This document shows positions 40,885-49,800 of a stretch of 64,000 nucleotides of DNA, one piece after another. Numbering within the stretch: position 1 is the stretch's first letter; each line of letters opens with the position of its first letter. Source of the stretch: Chryseobacterium nepalense. GTDB lineage: Bacteria; Bacteroidota; Bacteroidia; Flavobacteriales; Weeksellaceae. The stretch lies in assembly GCF_023195755.1 (NCBI RefSeq), contig NZ_CP096203.1:3162001-3226000 (forward strand). The letters are read 5' to 3'. Below the pieces are notes generated by a model. That model did no database searches. It saw only the letters and a list, made by a program, of their open reading frames with translations, and was not told where the DNA came from. A program made the position numbers and the translations under genes.

Positions 40885-42360
40885 ATGATAAAAATTTACT
40901 TTTCTGACTTTTTTAATATCGATACTTCCGATTTAGAAAATTATGGAGCTTTTAATATTTCATTAATTAATGACTTACCATTATTTATTGATCCTTTTTT
41001 ATTATTTGGAAGTAAAAAAGAAGAATACAAATCTCTACATGAAAAAATTGTTAATTACTTGGTTTTTATAAAAGAAAAATCTGCAAAAGGTAGTATTTCT
41101 GAAGCCCAAGTAAAATCTTGGTTTTTATTTCCGGAAGTTAAACAAAATTGGTTCGGCTATAGTAAAGTTGGAAATAATGGTAGTGGACTTGGTAAAAAAT
41201 TTGGTAATTCAATGTCATCATCAATGCATATAGTATTTGATGACTTAGGAAAAGAACAAATAACACAATCTTCTCATTTAGAAAAAGCTGGGTTATTTGA
41301 AATTGGTGTCGGTAAAGATAATATTAGCGATTTCACAACAAATTTAATTAAAAGCTATTTACTTGATTATACTCAAGAATTTGCATTAAAATTTATAGAT
41401 AAATCTTTAACCCAAAAAGTTCACGTTGACAAAGTTTATTTTGATTACGAACTTGAAAGATGGATGCCTAAAGAATACATTTTGCCTTTTATTTTTGGAG
41501 ATTATGTTATTCTGACACCAAGGGATATATTGACTAAAGATGATAATTGGATAAATAGTAATGATTTAAGAGGTGATTTTACAAGGATTTGTAGCAGTAT
41601 ACCAAACGATCAGTTTCGTCAAGAAATTTTTAATTATTTCAGAAAGCAATTACCAAAGCCATCTAAGAACAAGAAAAATACTCAAAGAGAAATTACAGAA
41701 GCAGTACAAAAAACTATTCGTGAATTCCCCGAAATTATCAAATGGTTTATTAAATCAAAAGAAGAAAATAAAGAAGGTGCTAAAAATATATCCAGACAAA
41801 AAGTTGAGCAGACAGAAACAATTTTTATTCATCAAATTTCAAATTTTGTAGAAAAATTATTAGAAAGCACTGATTTCTATTCTATTCCAGCAAAATCGTC
41901 ATACGAAGAAGCCTTGCAAAGAATTGAATTTCTTCAACAAGTAATTGAAAAGAATGATGGATATAGATTATTTTATGTGGAAGGGAATCCCATTAAGAGA
42001 GAGGAAGATTTACAAATAATTTATAGATTAACCTGGTTTGCTTCTGATTTTGACGTTAATCGAGAAGTAAATAACGGAAGAGGTCCTGTTGACTATGCAA
42101 TTTCTAAAGGGGCAAATGATAAAACTTTGATTGAATTTAAATTAGCCTCTAATTCTAAGTTGAAACAAAATCTTGAAAATCAAGTTAAGATTTATGAAGA
42201 GGCAAATAATACAAAAAGTTCAATTAAAGTAATTTTATATTTTGACGCAAGTGAATATACAAAAGTTCAGAAAATTCTGAAAGAACTAAAACTTGAAAAA
42301 GACAAAAATATTATACTAATAAACGCAGAAAGAAAAGCTTCAGCTTCAAATGTAAAATAA
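40885..42360 (+). CDS. Unknown protein with C-terminal PD-(D/E)XK-type nuclease motif
   Basis: 491 aa, no signal peptide or membrane helix. I do not recognise a named family. The N-terminal half has conserved-looking phrases: GAFNISLINDLPLFIDPFLLF, FPEVKQNWFGYSKVGN and GVGKDNISDFTTNLIKSYLL. A Lys-rich helical middle (about 255-320) follows. The C-terminus reads GPVDYAISKG (D403), then TLIEFKLASN (E417, K419), the D...ExK pattern of PD-(D/E)XK nucleases, followed by LKQNLENQVKIYEEAN as the usual helix. The DNA is clearly more AT-rich than the def and mazG flanks. A 78-aa protein gene follows after 71 bp. Context and motif suggest a mobile or defence-type nuclease; this is inference. Confidence 0.7.
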   Translation: MIKIYFSDFFNIDTSDLENYGAFNISLINDLPLFIDPFLLFGSKKEEYKSLHEKIVNYLVFIKEKSAKGSISEAQVKSWFLFPEVKQNWFGYSKVGNNGSGLGKKFGNSMSSSMHIVFDDLGKEQITQSSHLEKAGLFEIGVGKDNISDFTTNLIKSYLLDYTQEFALKFIDKSLTQKVHVDKVYFDYELERWMPKEYILPFIFGDYVILTPRDILTKDDNWINSNDLRGDFTRICSSIPNDQFRQEIFNYFRKQLPKPSKNKKNTQREITEAVQKTIREFPEIIKWFIKSKEENKEGAKNISRQKVEQTETIFIHQISNFVEKLLESTDFYSIPAKSSYEEALQRIEFLQQVIEKNDGYRLFYVEGNPIKREEDLQIIYRLTWFASDFDVNREVNNGRGPVDYAISKGANDKTLIEFKLASNSKLKQNLENQVKIYEEANNTKSSIKVILYFDASEYTKVQKILKELKLEKDKNIILINAERKASASNVK

Positions 42361-42431
42361 TACTGTCCCTAAGATTAAAGCGATAAAAATAACTAATTAA
42401 AACAAGTTTTCAAATTAAAAACATAATTATA

Positions 42432-42668
42432 ATGAGTACTAATAACATTTCAATTGGAAAAACTACTGATTCTTTTGAAGATCTTCAAATCTTAAGTCAA
42501 AAAGAGGCTGAAAAAATCTCCAAGACACTTGAGATTAAAGAAGGAGAAAAACTTAGATTTGGATTTTGGACTTCCGATTTTCCAGAATTAATTTGTGAAG
42601 CTGTATTTCACAAAAATGTAGAAGGTAACATAGAATTCGAATTAGATTTTGGACAAACAACATTATAA
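42432..42668 (+). CDS. Small acidic protein of unknown function
   Basis: 78 aa, acidic (many Glu/Asp), soluble: QKEAEKISKTLEIKEGEKLRFGF and then a beta-rich end with LICEAVFHKNVEGNIEFELDFGQ. The spacing (71 bp, same strand, same AT-rich composition) suggests it accompanies the nuclease-like gene. It could be an accessory or antidote protein, but nothing in the sequence proves that. Confidence 0.55.
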   Translation: MSTNNISIGKTTDSFEDLQILSQKEAEKISKTLEIKEGEKLRFGFWTSDFPELICEAVFHKNVEGNIEFELDFGQTTL

Positions 42669-42762
42669 GCAAAAACACCTTCACTAAAAACACTATATAG
42701 GTAGTAAATAATCTCAAAAACGATAGAATTTTATAACTGAAATAATAAGTTAATATTTTACA

Positions 42763-42948
42763 TTAAACACCAGTTATTACTCCTGAAAACCCAGGAGTTT
42801 TTCTATTCAATTCCCTCAATCCCCACCACTTAGTTCCGCTTTCATTATAGATCTGTTTCACGGTCACTTTTATGCGGTCATGTTGCGGAGTAGGGAAGTC
42901 CATCAGTTCGGAAATATTTTTGTAGCCGCAATGTTTGGGCAGCAACAA
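42763..42948 (-). pseudogene. Unrecognised ORF, probably a gene remnant
   Basis: About 61-70 codons with a protein-like composition (STRQILLLPKHCGYKNISEL ... WWGLRELNRK) and a normal stop, but no ATG start: upstream of 42948 the frame reads back to a stop (about 42980) with only TTG or ATT as possible starts. Its base composition is richer in G+C than the surrounding island. I read it as the C-terminal piece of a lost gene; the family is unknown. Confidence 0.35.
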
Positions 42949-43044
42949 AATTTGGCGGGTAGAATATTTATGATTTTATCATCTGTTTAAAGTTGTTTAT
43001 TACTAGAAAATTCATATTCAATCTTCCTTTTACTTCTCTAATAC

Positions 43045-43074
43045 TAGGTCGAGATCCCTACGGGATGACAAACG
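43045..43074. repeat. Palindromic intergenic repeat (GAGATCCCTACGGGATGAC)
   Basis: Palindrome ATCCC-TAC-GGGAT within TAGGTCGAGATCCC...GATGACAAAC. The shape (TCCC-TnC-GGGA) matches the GTCCCTTCGGGAC palindromes at 3352-3364 and 3421-3433. The rest of 42949-43196 holds no gene. Confidence 0.5.
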
Positions 43075-43152
43075 CAGTGTAGAAGCTTTTATAATTGAGT
43101 TTTAGGATTACGTTTTAATTTTTAACGAAAGATTCCAAGTCTTGAATTTTTC

Positions 43153-43178
43153 GTTCTTTTGTTTTACGACAAAAGAAC
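43153..43178. repeat. Inverted repeat upstream of mazG
   Basis: A perfect 9-bp stem GTTCTTTTG/CAAAAGAAC with an 8-nt spacer, ending 18 bp before the mazG -7 box. It could be an operator, or a terminator for transcripts leaving the island. Confidence 0.5.
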
Positions 43179-43196
43179 ATTCAGAAAGATTTCCCG

Positions 43197-43204
43197 TAAA
43201 TTTG
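43197..43204 (+). promoter_or_regulatory. -7 box for mazG (TAAATTTG)
   Basis: A perfect TAnnTTTG 20 bp upstream of the ATG at 43225. It favours that start over an upstream in-frame one, which would begin before the promoter. Confidence 0.55.
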
Positions 43205-43224
43205 TAAGACTTGAATTCTCAACT

Positions 43225-43992
43225 ATGAATACCAAACAGGAAAAACTGGAAGCTTTCGGAAGATTATTGGATATTATGGACGATCTGCGGGAAAAATGCC
43301 CGTGGGATCAGAAGCAGACGCTGGAGTCGCTTCGCCATCTGACGCTGGAGGAAACTTATGAACTTTCGGATGCGATTTTGCAGAATGACTTGCAGGAAAT
43401 TAAAAAAGAGCTGGGCGATGTATTGCTGCATCTGGTTTTTTATGCGAAGATCGGTTCGGAGAAAGAAAGTTTCGATATTGCGGATGTGATCAATTCTTTA
43501 AATGAAAAGCTGATATTCCGCCATCCTCATATTTACGGTGATACTAAAGTAAAAGATGAAGAAGAGGTAAAGCAGAACTGGGAAAAATTGAAGCTGAAAG
43601 AAGGCAACAAATCCATTCTGGGCGGCGTTCCGAAGAGCCTGCCAAGTTTGGTAAAAGCATACAGAATTCAGGATAAGGTAAAAGGCATCGGCTTTGAGTT
43701 TCACGACGCGGAAGATGCGTGGAAAAAAGTGGATGAAGAAATCCGGGAATTTCACGACGAAACTGATCTGGATAAAAAAGAGCAGGAGCTGGGCGATGTG
43801 TTTTTCTCCCTAATCAACTATGCGAGGATTGTAGGCATCAATCCGGATTCTGCATTGGAAAGAACCAATATAAAATTCATTTCAAGATTTCAGAAAATGG
43901 AAAACCTGGCATCGGAGAAAAATCTGAAACTTGCAGATTTGTCATTGGAAGAAATGGATGTTCTTTGGGAAGAAGCAAAACAATTTCAGTAA
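43225..43992 (+). CDS. mazG: Nucleoside triphosphate pyrophosphohydrolase MazG
   Basis: 255 aa with two MazG domains. First: CPWDQKQTLESLRHLTLEETYEL ... LGDVLLHLVFYAKIG (EExxE-x-EExD-type metal site). Second: VDEEIREFHDE ... KKEQELGDVFFSLINYARI. It hydrolyses NTPs to NMP and PPi, influencing growth arrest and nucleotide quality. The stop is 1 bp before the next ATG, so it probably forms an operon with the FUSC gene. Confidence 0.94.
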   Translation: MNTKQEKLEAFGRLLDIMDDLREKCPWDQKQTLESLRHLTLEETYELSDAILQNDLQEIKKELGDVLLHLVFYAKIGSEKESFDIADVINSLNEKLIFRHPHIYGDTKVKDEEEVKQNWEKLKLKEGNKSILGGVPKSLPSLVKAYRIQDKVKGIGFEFHDAEDAWKKVDEEIREFHDETDLDKKEQELGDVFFSLINYARIVGINPDSALERTNIKFISRFQKMENLASEKNLKLADLSLEEMDVLWEEAKQFQ

Positions 43993-43993
43993 C

Positions 43994-45073
43994 ATGAAAG
44001 TACAGAACCCGATACATCACCGGTTTCAGTATTTACTGGAATTTAAACAGACCGAACGGAAATGGCATTTTCCCTTTCTGGCAGCACTCTGCATCGGCAG
44101 CTGTTTATTTATCGGTTATTTTTCAGAGAAACCTAACTATGGCGCGCTTTCCAGTTTGGGAGCACTTACGATTTTATACTTTACTTCAGCACCAATCACG
44201 CAGAGAATGATCCATCTCGCGGTATGCGCTTTTGGAATTGTCTTTTCATTTTCGGTAAGCTCATTTTTCGGGTTTAATGCGTATGCAGGAGCTTTGTCGT
44301 TGGGAATAATTTCTTTTTTAGCCCATTTTATATCTTCGTATTATAAAATTCCGCCGCCGGGAAATTTTTTCTTTATTATGGTTGCCGCAATGGCCAGTAC
44401 GTATAGATTTGATCCGGAACTCATTCCGGCACGTGTGGGACTTGTTGCGATGGGAGCGATATTATCCTGCTCATTCGCCTTCCTGTATTCGGTTTTTATT
44501 GAAAAAAGCAAAGTGGTTGCCGTCCCGAGAAGAACATTCAACAAAAGAAGATATACCAAATTTGTAGAAAGTGCCATCATTGGCTTCTTCATGGCGCTGA
44601 CATTAATCATCGGGCATCTTTTACATTTTAACAATACTTATTGGATTTCCATTGCAGCAGTTGCGATCATCCAAGGAAGAAATTTTGAGCATGTAAGACA
44701 AAGGAATATGCACAGGATTTTAGGAACTTTTATCGGGATCGGGCTGGCTTGGATTATCCTTTTATTCAATCCGGAAAAGATCGTGATGATTATCATTATC
44801 ACGATTTTACAGTTTATTATTGAATTATTAATTGTCAGAAATTATGGATTTGCGGTAATTTTCATTACACCCTTAACGATTCTTCTGGCAGAAACAGCAA
44901 GCGAAACGCATCATCATGTGGAAACATTGATGCAGGCAAGGCTTATTGATACAGTCATTGGCAGCCTGATTGGTCTGGCAGCAGGATTTTTTCTCCATCA
45001 TCAGCAGATTATTAATAATTTAGAGAAAAATATCAGGTTCTCTTATTTTCAGTTTAAAAAATTAAAAAAATAG
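43994..45073 (+). CDS. FUSC family transporter
   Basis: 359 aa. It starts at the ATG at 43994, directly after the mazG stop. About ten membrane helices in two blocks (about 25-170 and 200-345), with basic loops (PRRTFNKRRYTKF) between them. The FUSC wording includes YWISIAAVAIIQGRNFEHVRQRNMHRILGTFIGIG. Relatives export aromatic acids or affect envelope polymers. A lipoprotein gene follows 2 bp later. Confidence 0.88.
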   Translation: MKVQNPIHHRFQYLLEFKQTERKWHFPFLAALCIGSCLFIGYFSEKPNYGALSSLGALTILYFTSAPITQRMIHLAVCAFGIVFSFSVSSFFGFNAYAGALSLGIISFLAHFISSYYKIPPPGNFFFIMVAAMASTYRFDPELIPARVGLVAMGAILSCSFAFLYSVFIEKSKVVAVPRRTFNKRRYTKFVESAIIGFFMALTLIIGHLLHFNNTYWISIAAVAIIQGRNFEHVRQRNMHRILGTFIGIGLAWIILLFNPEKIVMIIIITILQFIIELLIVRNYGFAVIFITPLTILLAETASETHHHVETLMQARLIDTVIGSLIGLAAGFFLHHQQIINNLEKNIRFSYFQFKKLKK

Positions 45074-45075
45074 AT

Positions 45076-45945
45076 ATGTTGCGCGTTCTTGTTTTATCAG
45101 CATTCCTTTTACTCAGCTGCAATCCGAAAGCTCAGGACTCCCAGAAGTCCGGAGAGGCACTTACCGTTGAGTTTTCTTTGCCTAAAAAGCTCAAGGAAGT
45201 TTCCGGAATTACTTTATCAAAAGATAAAAAAACAATCTGGGCGATTGAAGATCAGGGAAATAAAAACGTGATTTACGGACTGGACAGACAGGGAAAACAG
45301 GTCGCTGATGTTCTGGTAGAAAATGCGGAAAACCACGATTGGGAAGATATAACCACAGATGCTCAGGGAAATATTTACATCGGTGATTTTGGAAATAACA
45401 ACAATGACAGGCGCAATTTATCCATTTTAAAAGTTGATTTGAAAGATGCTTCCCAAAAATCCACAAATGTTACTCAGACGACAACCTATCATTATGAAGG
45501 GCAGACTGCGTTTCCACCAAAGAAATCTCATTGGCTCTATGACTGTGAAGCTTTTGTAGAGAAGGACGGCTACTTTTACCTCTTTACCAAAAACAGAAGC
45601 AAAGGTTTCGACGGGACTTTTCTTGTTTTTCAGGTTCCTAATAAAGCCGGTGATTTTGAAGCGAAATTAATTGCAACACTAAAACTGCAGGGAGGATACA
45701 GCGATGCGGCGATTACTTCAGCAGCTATTAACAGCAGAAACCAGGTTGTACTGCTTACTCATAAAAATGTTTATGTACTTTCATCTCTTTTTGATAAAAA
45801 TTTTGAAACAGCGGTTATTCAGAAAACTCCGTTAAACCACAATTCTCAGAAAGAAGCTGTTGTATATCTTGATGATAGAACTTTGCTCATTGCCGATGAA
45901 AAGGACGGAAAAGAGGGAGGTAATGTGTATAAGTTTTCTTTCTGA
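45076..45945 (+). CDS. Lipoprotein with beta-propeller-like repeats
   Basis: 289 aa. The lipobox LLLSC puts lipidation at about residue 15. The body has propeller-like blades: KEVSGITLSKDKKTIWAIED, HDWEDITTDAQGNIYIGDFGNNN and SQKEAVVYLDDRTLLIADE. This resembles SdiA-regulated/NHL-type propellers. It would be an outer- or inner-membrane lipoprotein. Third gene of a mazG-FUSC-lipoprotein cluster. Confidence 0.75.
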   Translation: MLRVLVLSAFLLLSCNPKAQDSQKSGEALTVEFSLPKKLKEVSGITLSKDKKTIWAIEDQGNKNVIYGLDRQGKQVADVLVENAENHDWEDITTDAQGNIYIGDFGNNNNDRRNLSILKVDLKDASQKSTNVTQTTTYHYEGQTAFPPKKSHWLYDCEAFVEKDGYFYLFTKNRSKGFDGTFLVFQVPNKAGDFEAKLIATLKLQGGYSDAAITSAAINSRNQVVLLTHKNVYVLSSLFDKNFETAVIQKTPLNHNSQKEAVVYLDDRTLLIADEKDGKEGGNVYKFSF

Positions 45946-45961
45946 GTTGTGCCGGAAATTG

Positions 45962-45969
45962 TATTTTTG
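45962..45969 (+). promoter_or_regulatory. -7 box for the 45986 lipoprotein (TATTTTTG)
   Basis: A TAnnTTTG match 16 bp upstream of the ATG. It suggests the 45986 gene has its own transcript despite the short spacer. Confidence 0.55.
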
Positions 45970-45985
45970 CGGCTGAAAAATAACT

Positions 45986-46762
45986 ATGAAAAAATTTTTT
46001 TATATTTTATGTATTGCAGGAATATTTTCTTCGTGTGATAATGATGAGAGTACAGCAATTGTTGATCAGGAATTACAGCCAGAAAAAATTTCCGCTTTTA
46101 TAGCTTCATTTCCTAAAAGCTATTCTTCAATTGACCCGCGTCTTACTTACAAATTTTCATATGAAAATGGTCTTCTGAAAAAGGCTTCCGGTAAAATTAT
46201 GTCACCAACTCCGGGCATTACCACTTTTATGACAGATCCATATTGTTTGTTTTCTTACAATAATGATAAGGTATCTATTCAGCATTCTGAAGTAGAGGCC
46301 AATGGGGCGGTAAAAGAAGTTTGTACTATGGAAAATGGAAAGCTTAAAAGCAGGTATTTGTATAATGGTATAGATGTCTTATTTTCTGAAAAAAACTATT
46401 CTTACCAAACAGACAAGATTGTTGTATATGAAAAGCAATATACCTGGGAATATTTTACAACATATCTCTTTGACTCAAACCAAAATTTAATTAAAAGTGA
46501 AAAATTAGAAAAATCCGGAGGCATAGATTCTAAACTTACAACAACTTTTTATTCAAATTTCGATACTGCAAAAAATCCTTTTAAAAAATTGTATTTATGC
46601 AATGATAATTTTTACGAAAAAAGTCTATCAAAAAACAATTATCGAACGGTCGATTATACTGTTCAGGACCTTCAGAATCCACAGTTTCCTCCCGGAAGTG
46701 GTCATTCAGATTGGACCTATTTTTATGATTCGGACGGGCAGGTAATCCTGACATGGCAATAA
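45986..46762 (+). CDS. Lipoprotein of unknown function
   Basis: 258 aa. Signal and lipobox IFSSC near residue 17. The body is beta-rich with repeated TYKFSYENGLLKKASGK-type strands (DUF4595-like wording) and no catalytic motif that I can see. It would be an envelope lipoprotein of unknown role. A bidirectional terminator follows. Confidence 0.6.
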   Translation: MKKFFYILCIAGIFSSCDNDESTAIVDQELQPEKISAFIASFPKSYSSIDPRLTYKFSYENGLLKKASGKIMSPTPGITTFMTDPYCLFSYNNDKVSIQHSEVEANGAVKEVCTMENGKLKSRYLYNGIDVLFSEKNYSYQTDKIVVYEKQYTWEYFTTYLFDSNQNLIKSEKLEKSGGIDSKLTTTFYSNFDTAKNPFKKLYLCNDNFYEKSLSKNNYRTVDYTVQDLQNPQFPPGSGHSDWTYFYDSDGQVILTWQ

Positions 46763-46767
46763 AACAG

Positions 46768-46794
46768 AAAACCGCAGATATCCTCTGCGGTTTT
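46768..46794. terminator. Bidirectional terminator between the lipoprotein and the 1238-aa protein
   Basis: A perfect 11-bp stem AAAACCGCAGA/TCTGCGGTTTT with a 5-nt loop; A/T arms supply T-tracts on both strands. It lies between the convergent stops at 46762 and 46824. Confidence 0.85.
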
Positions 46795-46823
46795 GTTATA
46801 ATACAGTTTCTTTAATCAATATT

Positions 46824-49800
46824 TTAAAAGACCAATCCTACACCTCCTGAAATTCGTCCGCCGTCTTCACCGGTGAAATAGTCGATGCGGGCAGAGAACA
46901 TTTCCAGAATATTCATCCAGAACCCTGCGCCCACGCCTTGGTGCCATTTGTCAGAAGATTCACGGTCTATCCATACTCTTCCAAGATCATAGCCTACCAA
47001 AATTCCCATATTAACAGGCACAATGTTGTTTTTAACACGGCCAAAATCCCATCGCACTTCGGCATTATTCACAAGATACGATTTTCCTGCAAACCGCTCA
47101 TTTCTGTAAGCACGCATCGCGTTATTACCACCAATTGCCGCGGCCTGATAAAATTCAAAATTATTATTGTTGATGATCATCGCATTCGTGGAATTGGCAA
47201 ATACGAAACGCCCTCTTTTATCGATTCTGTGGAAAACATTCAGTGTTCCCTGGAACGTTGCAAAATTTTGGTCAAATTCTGAGATGTTTGCTTTCCAGCC
47301 TGCGTTTAAGAGGAATTCCATTCCTAAAGTCGGAAATGCATTATTATCTACATTTTTGAAACTGAATGTATAATTGGCTCCTGCAAACTGCTGCCCATCA
47401 AAAACTTCAGGATTTACATCCGGGGAAACCGCTACAAAACGGTCGTCAGTCTGCTGCACTTTAGCATGCTCAAAACTCAGCTGAAACTGGTTTTTTATAC
47501 CGCGCCAGCTTGTTGTTGATAAAGATGGTGCAAATTTAAATTGTGAAATTCTTACCCGGTTGTAGTCTCTCTCTACGGCTTCCTTGTCATATTGCGTTTC
47601 GTTACCCAGACCGAAGAATGTTCTTGCAAAAAACGGAGTGGTATACAATGCATCAATACCGGCGTCCCAATTTCCGACCACTTTTTTGAAAATCCCTTTA
47701 TATCCTAGATTAAACCCTCCCGTAGCTGTATAAACATTAGCTCTCAAGCTGTGTTTCTGGGTAAAAGGATCACGGATAAAATTATTTACCGTATAGTTGG
47801 CAACAAATCCTAAAATTACCCCATCATCCGGATTGAAATTGGCATTCGGATAGCCTGCAATAAAGTTGTATTTCGGATGTTTGTAATTGTAGGTATTAAT
47901 GTCGTAATCGTCTGAAATATTTTTTGAAGCACCATTTGTGTTGTAGGTATTGTTTTGTGATTTAAAATCATAAATTTTAACCTTCTTCCCGTCGGCAATA
48001 GTATAGGTGTCGTGGTTATACCCTCCGATCAGCCTGATGTTCATTTTAGGTCTTCCTTCTCCTGAAACTTCGTAAATATCATCATCTTCAAGTCCGTAGA
48101 TCCATAGCTCTTTGGTTTTGGAATCATCATAGGTCTTTTCAAAAACCAGTTCAGGATTTTCTTTCTTTTTATCTAATTTATATTGTTTAACGTTAACTGA
48201 GTTTCCGGTTTTAGTAATAACGAATTTATCAGGATTTACCGTTCCTGCCAATGGAACTTTTTTCTGCAGCACATTGTAGTATTGTGAAGCATAGGTTTCC
48301 AGTTTCGTTTTTCTCAATTTCAGCTTTCTTTGTATATCTGCAATGGTTTCGTCCTGCACTTCCTTCGGAAGGTTGCTGAATGCATTGTCAATATCCTGAT
48401 CCGTAAGATGCTCCTGGATGTATTTTGCCTGGGCAATCCATTGTTCTTCAGTAGCGCCTTTCAGAAAAACAAGATCAAGAGGGTAGGGTTCCATAGAAAG
48501 CCATTTTACGCTCTTGATGTCATCTTTAAACGTTTTCATGTGGCGGATCGCCGGAATATTCATAATAATTTTGAAAGCATTTCCGTCATACTTACTGAAT
48601 GCCTGGTCCCTGTCCCGCGGAATGGGTTTGTAAAGTACTTTGTCACCTTGCTGATATTCGGCCCATTTCCACTGGTCGGAATGTCTGTCCCAGTCACCAA
48701 TCAGCATATCAAAAAGCCTGGCCCTGATATACAGTTCCTGGTCTACGGAATATTTGTAGTTTTTATTAAAATTTTTCAGAACATCATCTGTTGAAACAAT
48801 ATCCTTTGCATTATCCAGAGAAGCAAGGGTTTTAGGATCTGCAGAAAACCGCTCTTCAATCATGTACATTTCATCTCCGTAGTTGATATTGTATTCTCCC
48901 AGAGCTTTTTGTTTCGGGATATAAAATAATCTGGGATTGCTGTGATAAAGATCAATCTTGTCCGCCATATTTCCCACCGCAAAAGGTGTAAAAGGATGAT
49001 TGGTAGTATAAAAATCCAAAAGAAATCTGTCCGGGAAAGTATTATTCAGCTCATTTCCGAAAGTGCTTTTCCGAAATGCCATATTGTTGAGAAAACGGAC
49101 GGCACTTTTTTTAACACCTCTCATTACGAATTCCTGTCCGTCCTGCGCTCTCAGCCGGAGGCTGTTCGATTGATTTCCGCCGCCCTCCCTGAAAGGTGTA
49201 TAGCCGCCATCCAGCGTTGAAATGTTCGCTGTAGGAGCTTCAACGGGCATTCTGTAATATTTTCGGTAATGCTCTCCCCAAAGCCACCTGTAAAATTTTC
49301 TTTTTTCTGTTAATTTTTTAGGATAAATGGTTGATGTTACTGTTGAAGGAAAAGAATCTGGGTAATTGTTTATGAAATCCGCAGGCTTTTCAGTGACCTG
49401 AATATGCGAGAGTTGTTCTAAAGAATTATCTTTTGTAGAAAAATATTCTACGTCCGAACTTTTATCTTTTCTGATATTCAGTATGGCAAAACCGCTTCCT
49501 CCGTAAGAAAAATCAGTTTTCTCCCTGATGGTAGCGGGATCAACTTTGGAGCCCGCGCCGCTGATAATCTGTCTGATATTTCTTAATTCGTGATATTGAA
49601 GATTATGATCGTGTCCCGAAACAAAAATAATATTTTCCTTTTCCTGGACAATACTTTTAATTCGGTTGGCCAGATCTGCGTAATGCTTGTTTGTAATGTC
49701 TTCAGGGCTCGCTCCCGAAGAACTTCTTACAACATTAATGAGACTTGCAACGCCCGGAGCCGGAATTTTGCTTTTTAAAGGGAAAAGGTGGGATTTTGCA

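Noticed and set aside
44341..44634. Minus-strand ORF of 97 codons
   Set aside because: Antisense to the FUSC gene, whose membrane-protein pattern and family motifs lie in the plus frame.
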